Assembly: GCA_964036315.1 (NCBI GenBank)
Contig: OZ038488.1
Coordinates: 66,729,342 to 66,793,341 of the forward strand
DNA from: Acanthosepion esculentum
Taxonomy: Eukaryota > Mollusca > Cephalopoda > Sepiida > Sepiidae
Length of the DNA: 64,000 nucleotides
Direction of reading: 5' to 3'
Part shown: positions 35,572 through 47,276 of the stretch, in pieces
Numbering within the stretch: position 1 is the first letter of the stretch
How the letters are laid out: each line of letters begins with the position of its first letter
Translations under genes and position numbers: made by a program
Notes under the pieces: model-generated
Database searches by the model: none
Told to the model about the DNA's origin: nothing
What the model saw: only the letters and a program-made list of their open reading frames with translations

Positions 35572-35825
35572 ATGTGCAGGTGGTGTAATGGGTAGCTTCT
35601 TGGAATTAAAAATTGAAGAGCCATGTTCAAATTTCAGTCAGATTCATGACATTCACTTAAGTGGAAATGGTATGAATCCATTGTTCCTTCCAGCTATGGG
35701 TTAAATCATTTTTATTCTAAAGAAAATATTAATGCAATATTTACTCACAAAAACAAAAGTATTTTTACAATCCAAAGAAATATGATTTGACTTTAAATAA
35801 CTCACAAAAAAAATCCCAATCGGTC
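35572..35825 (+). repeat. 5S/tRNA composite SINE, copy 5 (tRNA module onward)
   Basis: Starts GATGTGCAGGTGGTGTAATG, the module that follows the 5S part elsewhere; B-box-like ATGTTCAAATTTCAG; body and TTTAAATAACTC tail present, 5S part missing. Confidence 0.65.
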
Positions 35826-35999
35826 AGTCAATTGTAATAATGAAGATCAGATAATAGTTAATGATGAAAATTATCAAAGACTTCCTTTTGGAATTTTTAC
35901 ATAAGTTTAAAAAATTTCATCTTATTTTAGGGTTGTTTTATCTATTTAGATTTAGCACTTATAAGCAGTACTTCAATATAATTCATTGAAGTTAATTTG

Positions 36000-36350
36000 A
36001 TGGCATATGTAATGTTTGGGTATCATGATCATGAAGCCCATAACCCTATTAGGGTTGTAGGGCCACCAAATGTACTGTGGCCACAGTAGCAGTGGTGTTT
36101 CCTGGGCAAGATAGCCTGACAGAGTCCAACCCTCTCCAGTTTTGAATTCATTTTTTTTTCTTCTCCTAAACCAGTTGCAAACCAAAGCTATAGCACCCAG
36201 TCTTTCCTGTTATATATCCATAGCTGTGGAACATAAGAGATGGATTTATACATTTCCCAAGGGTATTAGCACATAAGTGAATGTAATGAACTCTACTGGA
36301 ATTCAAACTCAGCTCTTCAATTCCGTTATCCATTACTCCACCATGCCTTT
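36000..36350 (-). repeat. tRNA-headed SINE family E, copy 2
   Basis: On the - strand: GGTGGAGTAATGGATAACGG, GAGTTTGAATTCCAGTAGAG, ACATTCACTTATGTGCTAAT; body with CTGGAGAGGGTTGGACTCTG and ending near GGCTTCATGATCATGATACC. Colinear with 29555-29880. Confidence 0.72.
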
Positions 36351-37538
36351 GGGTATAGAAAACATAAAAATGTTCAGAGAATATTCATTATATACTGATA
36401 AGTTAGAATAGTTTAAGTTAAATATTCAAATAAAAATCAAACCTTCATGTATGGAATATAACTTTTTAAAGTTATTTTTGGACTGCAAGTCAGAAAAAGG
36501 TGTCCTACATACTGTAATTTTCAGGTGATAATTTTTGCTACCTGTCTTTGGTGGTTGCTTTTGTTATGATTTGTTACAAGCATTTAGTTTATCATGGTAT
36601 TTTAGTTGTGATTATGTGCTTATTTTGCCTTTAGCTAAATTATTATTCTCTATGGCAATCATGCATTTCTACCTAGGATCAGAGTGTAAAATTTGTCTGA
36701 TCGCCACAACCTTCTGAGCTGGGATCAATTAGAATAGATTCTTGATCACAATGTCTGTTATTTTGCTTGTTTACCTTGAATCAGTGTCATTTCTGCTTGA
36801 TCCCCCTGACCTGAGGTGGAATTAATTATGTTTTTTGTCAAAGAAACTTATATAATAATGTTAAGCATGAAGCTGAGAAAAAATAATATTGTCTGAAGGA
36901 GAAAGCCAGGAGGTAAAAAAGCTAGAGAAAATGATGAGAGAATGGGTGGAGGGTAGATGAAGGGAAGACACAGACTTGCTAGCTGGATATCTAGAGACAA
37001 TGAGTGAAGATTGAAGGAAAGGTTCAAAAGAAAAAGCATAAAAATTGTTACATTAAAATTTTTTATAGAAGAAAAAGATAAGTGAAAGGACATTGTTGAA
37101 TTTATGTGCATATCGCAGTTTTTGCACATGAAGCTAATCCCTGTTATAATATTTAAATAAAAGCATGAATGAACAACAAAGACTGGAAGGGATAAGGGAG
37201 AGACTAAGAAGATACACGCAAGAGGATGATAGAAGATCTTAGGCATGAGATAATGGATTATCTTAATTGTTGATGCATGTAGAATTTTCAAGTGTGCAGC
37301 TAGTTTTATTTCAAAGCTTTTAATCTAAGAATGTTTGGAAAGTGATGTTGTAACTCTCTTGAATGTTCATGAGAGGTGAATAACTGCTACATTGATTATT
37401 TACACAATTTAAATGCTACATCCATTTTACTTCAAGTTAACCATTATCTGTAAAACTCAGAAACATTTTGATTTTCCTTGATTTGTCATGTAATTATCAT
37501 CTATCAGTTTTAGTTTTTTTTGTTTTTTGTTTAAACAG
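36351..37538. other. Intronic DNA, purine-rich patch
   Basis: 36870-37240 is purine-rich on the + strand and gives an open - strand frame of 147 codons (36848-37291), rich in Leu/Phe/Ser. No domain recognised; treated as composition-driven. Confidence 0.4.
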
Positions 37539-37614
37539 CACATTATCTCAAGAAAGACCTTACATCTTCACTTGTATCCTGGGAAGAGGCTGAAAAGTAT
37601 TTTCGAGAAACTGT
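37539..37614 (+). CDS. ASPSCR1: ASPSCR1 exon: post-UBX helix
   Basis: Acceptor TTGTTTAAACAG at 37538, donor CTGT|GTAAGT at 37615; phase 1 in, phase 2 out; 76 nt. It encodes AHYLKKDLLTSLVSWEEAEK and then YFRETV (last codon split). It matches vertebrate TUG after the UBX domain (VYLEPGLLEHAISPSAADVL). A pyrimidine-rich minisatellite begins about 135 bases after its donor. Confidence 0.88.
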
Positions 37615-37748
37615 GTAAGTTGGAATTGTTTTAGTTTTGTTTATCTTGTAGTTTATTGATTTTTTTTTTTGTTTTTCTTTATTTTTTCTTCTTTTTCTTC
37701 TTCTTTTCTCATCTCTTCTTCTCTTTCTATTTTTTTCCTTTTTCCCAC

Positions 37749-39568
37749 TTTGTCTCTTTCCTTCCCTTTTTTTCTCTTTGTCTCTTTCCTTCCCTTTTTT
37801 TCTCTTTGTCTCTTTCCTTCCCTTTTTTTCTCTTTGTCTCTTTCCTTCTCTTTTTTTCTCTTTGTCTTGTTTCTTCCCTTTTTCTCTCTTTGTCTTGTTT
37901 CTTCCCTTTTTCTCTCTTTGTCTTGTTTCTTCCCTTTTTCTCTCTTTGTCTTGTTTCTTCCCTTTTTCTCTCTTTGTCTTGTTTCTTCCCTTTTTCTCTC
38001 TTTGTCTTGTTTCTTCCCTTTTTCTCTCTTTGTCTTGTTTCTTCCCTTTTTCTCTCTTTGTCTTGTTTCTTCCCTTTTTCTCTCTTTGTCTTGTTTCTTC
38101 CCTTTTTCTCTCTTTGTCTTGTTTCTTCCCTTTTTCTCTCTTTGTCTTGTTTCTTCCCTTTTTCTCTCTTTGTCTTGTTTCTTCCCTTTTTCTCTCTTTG
38201 TCTTGTTTCTTCCCTTTTTCTCTCTTTGTCTTGTTTCTTCCCTTTTTCTCTCTTTGTCTTGTTTCTTCCCTTTTTCTCTCTTTGTCTTGTTTCTTCCCTT
38301 TTTCTCTCTTTGTCTTGTTTCTTCCCTTTTTCTCTCTTTGTCTTGTTTCTTCCCTTTTTCTCTCTTTGTCTTGTTTCTTCCCTTTTTCTCTCTTTGTCTT
38401 GTTTCTTCCCTTTTTCTCTCTTTGTCTTGTTTCTTCCCTTTTTCTCTCTTTGTCTTGTTTCTTCCCTTTTTCTCTCTTTGTCTTGTTTCTTCCCTTTTTC
38501 TCTCTTTGTCTTGTTTCTTCCCTTTTTCTCTCTTTGTCTTGTTTCTTCCCTTTTTCTCTCTTTGTCTTGTTTCTTCCCTTTTTCTCTCTTTGTCTTGTTT
38601 CTTCCCTTTTTCTCTCTTTGTCTTGTTTCTTCCCTTTTTCTCTCTTTGTCTTGTTTCTTCCCTTTTTCTCTCTTTGTCTTGTTTCTTCCCTTTTTCTCTC
38701 TTTGTCTTGTTTCTTCCCTTTTTCTCTCTTTGTCTTGTTTCTTCCCTTTTTCTCTCTTTGTCTTGTTTCTTCCCTTTTTCTCTCTTTGTCTTGTTTCTTC
38801 CCTTTTTCTCTCTTTGTCTTGTTTCTTCCCTTTTTCTCTCTTTGTCTTGTTTCTTCCCTTTTTCTCTCTTTGTCTTGTTTCTTCCCTTTTTCTCTCTTTG
38901 TCTTGTTTCTTCCCTTTTTCTCTCTTTGTCTTGTTTCTTCCCTTTTTCTCTCTTTGTCTTGTTTCTTCCCTTTTTCTCTCTTTGTCTTGTTTCTTCCCTT
39001 TTTCTCTCTTTGTCTTGTTTCTTCCCTTTTTCTCTCTTTGTCTTGTTTCTTCCCTTTTTCTCTCTTTGTCTTGTTTCTTCCCTTTTTCTCTCTTTGTCTT
39101 GTTTCTTCCCTTTTTCTCTCTTTGTCTTGTTTCTTCCCTTTTTCTCTCTTTGTCTTGTTTCTTCCCTTTTTCTCTCTTTGTCTTGTTTCTTCCCTTTTTC
39201 TCTCTTTGTCTTGTTTCTTCCCTTTTTCTCTCTTTGTCTTGTTTCTTCCCTTTTTCTCTCTTTGTCTTGTTTCTTCCCTTTTTCTCTCTTTGTCTTGTTT
39301 CTTCCCTTTTTCTCTCTTTGTCTTGTTTCTTCCCTTTTTCTCTCTTTGTCTTGTTTCTTCCCTTTTTCTCTCTTTGTCTTGTTTCTTCCCTTTTTCTCTC
39401 TTTGTCTTGTTTCTTCCCTTTTTCTCTCTTTGTCTTGTTTCTTCCCTTTTTCTCTCTTTGTCTTGTTTCTTCCCTTTTTCTCTCTTTGTCTCGTTTCTTC
39501 CCTTTTTCTCTCTTTGTCTCGTTTCTTCCCTTTTTCTCTCTTTGTCTCGTTTCGTTCTTTTTTTTCCT
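37749..39568. repeat. 28-bp minisatellite, ~65 units, intronic
   Basis: Unit TTTGTCTTGTTTCTTCCC followed by TTTTTCTCTC (28 bp). Four variant units start at 37749, 37777, 37805 and 37833 (TTTGTCTCTTTCCTTCCC type). From 37861 to 39484 there are 58 consecutive units of the main variant, with no difference seen by eye. Units starting at 39485, 39513 and 39541 have TCTCG in place of TCTTG, the last one degenerating. One strand is nearly all pyrimidine. As 28 is not a multiple of 3, frames stay open on both strands (600-694 codons); these are artefacts with an 84-nt coding period. It lies in the intron after the 37539-37614 exon. Confidence 0.97.
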
Positions 39569-39667
39569 TTTTCTTTTTGACCTTTTTTCTTTTTGACCTT
39601 TTGTTTGTTTTTTTTTTCCCTTATCAAGTTGAATTTTATATTTTAATGTCAGTAATATCTATTTAGG

Positions 39668-39860
39668 TTGTGTGGTTAATGTCATGCTTATTGGCTCTGT
39701 AAGTGGATTTGGCGAACTGAGTTCAAATTCTTGTCTCATCCGTTCCATTCACTTTTGCACTATTGTCTTTGAGAAAGGCAAGGATCCAACTCTTCTCTCT
39801 CAACCTATGGGTTAAACAGTAGAGTAGACTGAACTCTCTAGCTTAAAATGATAGCCGAGT
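39668..39860 (+). repeat. tRNA-derived SINE, diverged
   Basis: GTTGTGTGGTTAATGTCATG head, GAACTGAGTTCAAATTCTTG (B-box-like), then CCATTCACTTTTGCAC and CAACCTATGGGTTAAA. Related to 63215-63425. 39861-40470 has no recognised feature. Confidence 0.6.
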
Positions 39861-40474
39861 TCAAACAAGGTTGACCTTATAATGCTCTTATTTCAATTCT
39901 TTCCAAATCTAGTTGTTATAAACTACATATCATCACTGCTCACTTTCTTTTTTACTGTCTTTAATCATAAACAAGCTAATTAAAAGAACTAAGGCCACTT
40001 CTCAGCTCCCTTTCATCTCTGTGCTTCCCGGTGCTTTTTTTCGTATAGCAGTACAAGGAAAATTTTGTATTGCAGTTAAATTTGGAAGAAGAGATATGAA
40101 AGGAAATTAATGATTCTAACTTTTACTTTGATTTTGGGTTTACATCTGATGTTCTAAATCTTTGCCTTAATTGACATGAAATCATACAATGCAGAATATT
40201 CAGCAGTTATTTACATGTCAAGGTCTACAATGGCTTGTCTGTGAAAAATGCATTATGTATTAAAGCAACGTAAGAAGAGCCACTTGTCTAAATACAGATT
40301 ATAAGGATGAAACAATTCATTGTTATACTGACTAAAGTAACTATGAAAACTTAGCCACAATTCTGGAGAAATAGGTGGGGATTGAAGTCATAGACAATGA
40401 CACTACTTAAAAAAAAATGTAATCTACGTTTTATGTACACTTATTACAAGTACTCATTTATGTCTATGACATAC

Positions 40475-40476
40475 AT

Positions 40477-40531
<55 letters not shown>
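40475..40531. repeat. (TA)n microsatellite
   Basis: TACA units pass into about 20 TA units. Confidence 0.9.
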
Positions 40532-40532
<1 letters not shown>

Positions 40533-40828
40533 CAGCTGAAGTGTTAGCAATGTTTTGAGTGATAACAACCATTTTAAAACTGTGATCTACTTTATGTACA
40601 CTTTTGTTACTCATTCATTTCTAAAAAAGATGAATTAACTGGCTGACCATTTTGATTTTGGCAAATTTTATTTTAACAAAAAAATTCAATTGTCTTTGAG
40701 TTTTTTGATCTTAAGTCACAGACCAACTATTTTTACAGTTTTACAATGTTCTTTTGGAAGATTCTTTGCGTTTTCACTCTCTTGGACTTTGAGACAGAGT
40801 TAAATATTTTAGCTTCATTTCTTTTTTG

Positions 40829-42111
40829 GGATCTTGTCAAGATTAGCAAACCCATTAACAGGAGGGTTTGCTATTCTTGACAAGATGATTGGGTTCGTTA
40901 TTCTTTACATGAGAATAATCAGGTTTGCTGTTCTAGACATGAACATTTTGGTACAAGTAACTTTATGGTTCAATAGTTGTTTTTATATACTGGTTTTAAT
41001 TTATTAATTCTGATATCCAGGGACCTTCAAGATGGATAAATCTATATTCCTAGAGCTTGTGGAGCCATCACCTGATGAGGTTAGCTTACCAGTGATTGAC
41101 TGGATGAAGAATAAATCACTTATTCAACAGGAATTAAAATATGAATCATGCAATACATTTATGAATTGGATAAAGTGCAGTGCCTCTCTGGACAGTTATG
41201 TGTGGAAGTGCTAAATGAAAGACTGTTCATAGTACAAATGAAATGCAACAATAACAAAAGACTCATTTTTTGCTAAATTAAAAGTGAAATGACAGCAGTG
41301 AATTCATACCATATATTGTTGGTGTAATGAAATGCGGGAACAGGAAACTTATCATATTGTAAATATATCTCGCCAGACAATAGTGGATTTTTACAACTTT
41401 TTCAGAGAGGTGTGCATGAGACATTTTGAGCTTAATCCTATAAAACTTGGTGGACCTGGGATAAGAGTTCAAATCGATGAATCATGCTTTTCACACAAAC
41501 TAAAACACCATTGAGGAAGAGCCCCTAAGTGTCAAGTCTGGGTTTTTGGCTTGGTAGATACTAATATATCACCAGCAATTGGGTTTATGGAAATAGTCTA
41601 GCACAGAATCTAAATGACACTCCTACCAATAATTGAAAAAGTGGTGAGACATAGATCAAGTCTTCGCAATGATGAATGACAAGCTTACACAGAGATATAG
41701 CCTATAAGCCAAACTACCAGCACAGAACTGTCAACCAATCTTTGTACTTCATTGACCCACAGACAGGTATTCACACACAACATATAGAATCATACTGGGT
41801 AAAGCATATGGCTAATATTAAGAGCATACATGGTTGTAGATGCAATTTTCTCCCAAGTTATTTAAATCAATTCATGTCGATTGAACGAAGTACAGTTAAC
41901 AGGTTATTTGGCATTCTGTAATGCAATCACCATACAATATGTAGCCATTTATTCATGAAAAAGTGAATAATGTGTTATTTTAATTGTTCATTTTTCAATA
42001 AACAAGTTTATTTATAGTTCCAACATTGTTTTAATAAATAGAACCTATTTTATTAAAGGTTTGCTATTCTTGACATGGAAATGTTGGGGTTGCTGATCTT
42101 GACAAGATCCC
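40829..42111 (+). mobile_element. Merlin-type DNA transposon with intact ends and 8-bp target duplication
   Basis: Seen: left end GGATCTTGTCAAGATTAGCA and right end (reverse complement) GGGATCTTGTCAAGATCAGC, inverted repeats of about 25 bp. The element is flanked on both sides by CTTTTTTG (40821-40828 and 42112-42119), an exact 8-bp duplication. Subterminal 20-bp motifs of the type GGTTTGCTATTCTTGACA recur three times near the left end and at least once near the right. Inside is a broken ISXO2/IS1595-like transposase (separate entry). Known: Merlin elements are related to IS1016/IS1595 and make 8-9-bp duplications. Length is 1.28 kb. The intact ends suggest it arrived more recently than the mariner relics. 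Confidence 0.85.
41032..41921 (+). pseudogene. Merlin (ISXO2-like, DDE) transposase pseudogene
   Basis: Start ATG at 41032. The N-terminal part reads MDKSIFLELVEPSPDEVSLP, then a zinc-ribbon-like stretch is lost among stops (41215-41300). 41332-41512 reads YHIVNISRQTIVDFYNFFRE, then VQIDESCFSHKLKHH, the first catalytic Asp motif (xxIDEsxF.k.K...GR) and, after a stop, WVFGLVDTNISPAIGF. The second motif region is around LRNDE near 41670. In another frame 41676-41921 gives QHRTVNQSLYFIDPQTGIHT then QHIESYWVKHMANIK, the third catalytic region (xxIExxW...K). Several in-frame stops and at least one frame change make it inactive. Confidence 0.8.
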
Positions 42112-42119
42112 CTTTTTTG

Positions 42120-44140
42120 TATCCATATTTTGTAATGTAAAATTTCCAATCAAAAAAGCACTATAGAAATCAATAGTTATCCAAGTGTAACTCTTTATCT
42201 CAAATTTCAAATGTTATATCAATCTGATATTTCTGTTTTATTCTAATGATATTGGCATCTGGCAAATTTCTTTAGAAGAATTAATGGAAAAAAATATTTA
42301 TATAAGTAAATATAAAAGAAAACACTTGAACATTTTATATAAATTAAAGAAAAAAAAGAAGACAAACTCATAAGTGGTTAATCTCTAATAATAATTATGC
42401 TTTTAGCATTTGTTTATATGTGATCATTAATGATAAAAAAAATGGTTTTAAATATTCCACAGATGAAGCTATAAATAAATTTAAACTGCAACTCTATATA
42501 TTTGTATGAGTTAGAAAAATAAAGCAAGTGTGTGTTGAGGTTGTAGGGTGGGGGGAAGCTCTTAATATGTAGCAGATTGTTCTCTTAACAATAAGGGGGA
42601 ACCAGCAAAGGGAGAGAGACGAATACCCCCCCCCCAAAAAAAAAAATCCCTGAATAATGATGATTGAGGCCACTACCTCAAAAATCACAGCATGGCGGGC
42701 AGTACATAACTTCTGTAACAAAATGCTCCAGGGGAATGTCTTCAGAAGACACCAAATCTCCGACAATTGCAAATCAAATCTGCTGGATTTCCTGTCTCTT
42801 TTATTGCTGCAAGACATTTGACAAAAACCTAGATTTGGACAATTTGCAGAGAGGCCTGTATCTAGATATGGCAAACTGTTCCACTGCTAGTGGAGAAACC
42901 TGGATATGGCTATCTTCAACAGATATGCCTGCATGCAACTCATAGCCTCTTTTGCATCTTTACTGATATGTGTTCACCACAGAGGTACTAAAAAAATACA
43001 TTTCATTCAATCAAGCTATTCAAGGCAGCTTTTTGTGTGCTTGTATGATAAAATTTGAAATATGTAATAGCAATGTAATTACAATAAAATAAAAATGATT
43101 AAAAATAAATCTAACTTAATTTTATCTTTTTTTATAATAATAAAATGGGATCACTTTTCGGATACAGCCTTCATAGTTTCTTTTGAGTTATTGTCCTGAG
43201 TGGTGCCTTTTTCAAGTGCTTAAATGATGAGGCTCAAGTAATATTTAAAATTCAATTCTTAAGTGTTTATGTACATGTGAAAGTAAAAAAAAAACCCTGA
43301 AGAATGCTGGAGGTGTCCTCCACTCTTCTGCAAGTTTTTTTTAATTGCACTTGTAAAATGGCTGGAATGTAATAGAAACAACAAAGGTGAGGACATTGGT
43401 CAACTGTGTGTGCGATTATTTATGTTATACCGTATTGCAGTTCAGGTTTAACTTTGTGTCTTCAAGCTCAAATTGCTGTTGAAAGGGAGGAGATTTCAGA
43501 TTGTAGATGAGAAGAAAGAGAACACGAGGCGGCTGATTGTGATCAAAAGAGTATTTTGCAGATTACTTTGCAAAGTAGAAGGGATGCCTTTAGATAAGTA
43601 TGTGATGTTCCAAGGGGTATACTCTGAAGGGGATTAAGACACAGTTGGTCTGGATAGTGTATTCTAATCTACCTATTTGTTTACTATAGTGAAGAAACAT
43701 TTTTTTATATATATTAGTACTCATCTGAGTTTCTTAGATGAAGCATTTTTATTATTTAATACATTATTTTTTTTAGTAGTATCTTCATTTATCATAATGC
43801 TTTTCTTTTTTTTTTTTTTTTTTTTTTATTAATGTTCACCCAATACAAGGCCCAAGAGCTACTCAAGGTAGATGGTTACTGTGTGAAGTTATTTTAGTGT
43901 AGAAAAAGATAAGCATTAGGAGTATAGAGCAAAGGTAGACTTTAGAAGGGACCCAAAACCCAATCCTAAACCTCTGTTCTTGTTCAAAAGACCAGGAAGG
44001 AACGTGAAGAATTTAATCAGAAAAAATATTCAGCCTTCAGATTGTAGGAATTTAGGTACTTTGACATTCTGGGATGAAATAGTAGGTTTAAGCCAAATGC
44101 TTGTGTCATTATTTTTTATGCATATTAACATACTCATTAT
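42120..44140. other. Intronic DNA, no confident feature
   Basis: Poly(C) tract near 42625, poly(T) at 43808-43827. A 93-codon + strand frame at 42664-42945 overlaps a 126-codon - strand frame; neither resembles a known family. Confidence 0.4.
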
Positions 44141-44194
44141 TCAGTGATCAAAATATTTTTTCTTGTTTTCTATTGTATTTCACTACTCCTTCAG

Positions 44195-44286
44195 CTAAAT
44201 TGTGTATTCCATCATTAAAGAAGGATTCTCGTTTTGATCCAATGAATTCTTCACCAAATGTTTCCGTATCTTGTTGGAAGTGGTGA
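44195..44286 (+). other. Unresolved exon-like segment
   Basis: Acceptor-like ACTCCTTCAG at 44185-44194 is followed by an open frame reading AKLCIPSLKKDSRFDPMNSS then PNVSVSCWKW and stop. Composition is coding-like, but its phase (1) does not fit the exon ending at 37614 (phase 2), and no good donor in the right phase was found. It could be a real TUG linker exon if another small exon precedes it. Confidence 0.2.
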
Positions 44287-45535
44287 CCATGAAACAAAAC
44301 AAGTGCTAAGTTTGAAGACGGTAGGTTTTGAGAGTATGTCTCATGTAGAAGAACTTCTTATCACAAATTGATGATCATTTACTATATCACATTTAGAACA
44401 TGATGATAGGTGTTGGCAGGCAACAAAATCATTGGTCATTTACGTTGCCAAGTAAAAAGCTTTTTTATTCTCTTTTGTGTCATTCAAATGAGCCAACTAT
44501 ACCATTGTCCTGATGGTCAACAATTCAGAATAAAGAATTGTATTTGTTTGAATCTTATGAAACACATACTTTTTTTCCCAGTAGCTTGGGAGATTGAAAG
44601 ATGTCCTGGATTTAAAGACAATTTGCTTTATTTTGGATTCCCATAATCCATTTTTCATTGCCAGTAGCTGTCTTGTTGATAAAAGACAATTTTCTATCAG
44701 ACATGAAGAGAAAGAGTTTCACTGACCAATGTTGATGCCTGGTGGAAGTTCATAAGGGATAAATTTTCTCAACTTTAAAATTGATGCTTTTGCTTGAAAA
44801 CAATGTTATGGAATATGGAAGGCCATAGAATGGATCATCTGAAACTTGTTAATAAAATCAGTCACAAAGAAGTGATTCAAATGTGTGGAAAAGAATATTT
44901 AGAAAGTTAATTTATTTCTGATTTCATGTTGTTTTCTCTCATGGTTGAAGTTTGTAAGCAACAATAATAGAGTAAAATTATTAATAAAGTTTTAGTGATA
45001 ATGAAGAGTGGGTTTTGACAATGTAATATTTTATGCAAATTAGATAGACAATTATGAATAGAGAACAACTAACGAACATATGGTGGCTATGCCTAGCAAA
45101 CCTGGTTGCTATTCAGGACACTGACAACTGTACTATGACTACTGCTACACAGAGAGGTATGCAAAACATAACGGATGAAAAACTAACAATGAGATGGACT
45201 AAAACTAGTAATAAAATGAGATTATTTTATAATAATTAATAAAATAGGATTATTTTATGATAATAAAATAAGATTATTTTAATAATAGTAAAAAAGATAT
45301 TTCCTTTCAAGAAATTTTAGAATATTTCTACCTAACCAGAAGTTAGCAAATGAAAATGTTCTGGGTATGATGTGAATATATATTGAAATATTAATAAAAC
45401 TACTTGCAACTATTGTTGATTGAATAGTTTTATTTGGAATTTCCATAATCTTTTATATCTTAGTTATTTTATGGATTAGGTTTCCAAGGTGACAAAATTA
45501 AGTTACAAATAGCATTTACCACTCTGTTATACTAT

Positions 45536-45608
45536 CTCTGTCCCATAATAGTTATTACATCTAGTGTAGGAAATGTGTAGAAAACGTAACAACTATTATG
45601 GGACAGAG
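45536..45608. repeat. 23-bp inverted repeat with 27-nt loop
   Basis: CTCTGTCCCATAATAGTTAT at 45536 is mirrored at 45586-45608 with 22 of 23 positions complementary. No flanking element recognised. 44290-45535 and 45609-46575 are AT-rich without further features, apart from the exon-like 46029-46063 segment. Confidence 0.75.
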
Positions 45609-46577
45609 GTTGAGATAAAAGAAATACATCTGGGAATACATTTTTTGAAAGAATAATTCTGGCAAAGAATTTTAGACATTTGCCAAAACAAAACTGTTGT
45701 TCTAATCATTGATTGATCTTGTGTAAAATCTGTCAGACATGAGCTTAACAAAAGTAGATACTGATTTAATGAGTTGAATTTGTAATTGAATATGTAGTTT
45801 CACTTAAGTGGAGGAGTACTAGTATATGTGTATTAGTGAAAAGCAGACAGTAAAGCCTTTATGATAAATGTAAGTGCAAAGAGAAACCAATACCATTTGT
45901 CTGCGTATTGCAAATAATATTTCATATGTAAATTTTACTAGAAATAGTTTTCAGTAGTATAAAAAAAAATGTAGCTAAATGCTAAGTAGGCAGCCATTTG
46001 AATTAAATCTATGATCCTTGTCAACAGGTTCAGTGTTATCTGACTATCCTCCTCTCTCTCCGGTACGTTAATTCTGTCCTCATTTTCATTTCATGGCAAA
46101 CATTTGAAGTCCAAAATGTTCTCAAAATTATGCATATTTAACATTGAAATATGTAGAATAAGAGAAAAAGGTAGCCTCATTCATACTTTAGCACTGGCTT
46201 CAATATAGTATATATTAAGCATGGTTTGATACATTTCTAATTATTTACCAGTGGTTTTACTGATATTCTATTATAATCTGTTTAGCTTTAGGCATTTGCT
46301 GTACTAACAAACTATTTCTGGTAGTAAAGGAATAAAAAATTTCATAATTTTTATATAAATTTGTTTTAACAAATTTTATCATTCATTCTATATATTGTGA
46401 ATAGGAAATCCAGAAAAAATGGTTTGTTAGTGACAGAATAGGACAATTATTTATATAATTCAGCTTTTTTGAAAATCAATTTCTTTACCAAATACAATGT
46501 TATGCAATTCTTGAAAAATTACTGGATATTTTTATGAAAAGTTATTTTAGCATAAAATTCTATAATATATAATTCTA

Positions 46578-47276
46578 TGAGCTGTGACAATTCCTGGAAT
46601 GGCCCTGTGAGAGCAAAGTTTGCTTATCTGGTCACTACTGGCTGCTGTCAACTTCAAGGTACTCCTTTTGTGAATCTATATACTTCATGAAACAATGCAG
46701 CCATTGCTGGAAACATTCTTAGAATACGTTTGCTGGAATACCTTTCAGTAATGTAGTTGCTTTTTGCTGGATGTCATTTGCATCAGCAAATCGTTGTCCA
46801 AATCATAAGGGGCTAAATTTGGTGAATAATTGGGAACATGCAAACTCCTAACACATCATTTTTTTCTCATTTCCAAATCCTCTGCTACACAGTTTTGCTA
46901 GTCAGTCACACACTTAATGTTTGATCTGAATGCACTAAGATTCACACTCACATTTGCATCTATTCTTTGTCTTTGGCTGCATCATTGTATATGTCTTTTT
47001 GTTCTTCCTTGTACAGCCTGTGCTACACCAAAAAATTTTATTTCTTCATAGAATGTTCACAGCAAGCAAGTTTTAATAGGGCTAACATTTCACTTACACT
47101 TTTACTGATCTTCACACAATAACTCTTCTGGCTAGTTTTCCACCAACAGTATAACATGAACACATACAACTTCCTCTACTGCTTGGCAACAAATGAATCA
47201 TCAGCTTGCATGCAAATGTTTGCCTGACTCATTACTCAAATGTCAGACTGCAGTCATTCCGTGAATTGTCACACCT
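46578..47276 (-). mobile_element. Mariner-like element, decayed, with TA flanks
   Basis: Inverted ends: TGAGCTGTGACAATTCCTGG on the left; AGGTGTGACAATTCACGGAA as reverse complement on the right; TA at 46576-46577 and 47277-47278. The - strand shows PNYSPNLAPYDLDNDLLMQM, the equivalent of the mariner PPYSPDLAPCDF motif, followed by stops. 699 bp against about 1.3 kb for a complete mariner. Confidence 0.72.

Noticed and set aside
36848..37291. 147-codon - strand frame
   Set aside because: Hydrophobic product of a purine-rich + strand; no family resemblance or promoter or splice signals.
37543..39666. Very long ORFs on both strands (600-694 codons)
   Set aside because: They are readings of a 28-bp tandem repeat that has no stop in any frame; no domain, no gene context.
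42494..42945. Overlapping 126- and 93-codon frames
   Set aside because: Open on both strands, no domain, no splice context.
43851..43868. 18-nt micro-exon candidate ending in CTCAAG|GTAGAT
   Set aside because: Strong-looking acceptor after poly(T), but tiny, without conservation, and it leaves the phase unresolved.
46029..46063. Exon-like segment between GTCAACAG and CCG|GTACGT, reading SVLSDYPPLSP
   Set aside because: Phase 1 in and 0 out fits neither the preceding exon (phase 2) nor the putative last exon (phase 1); too short to trust.
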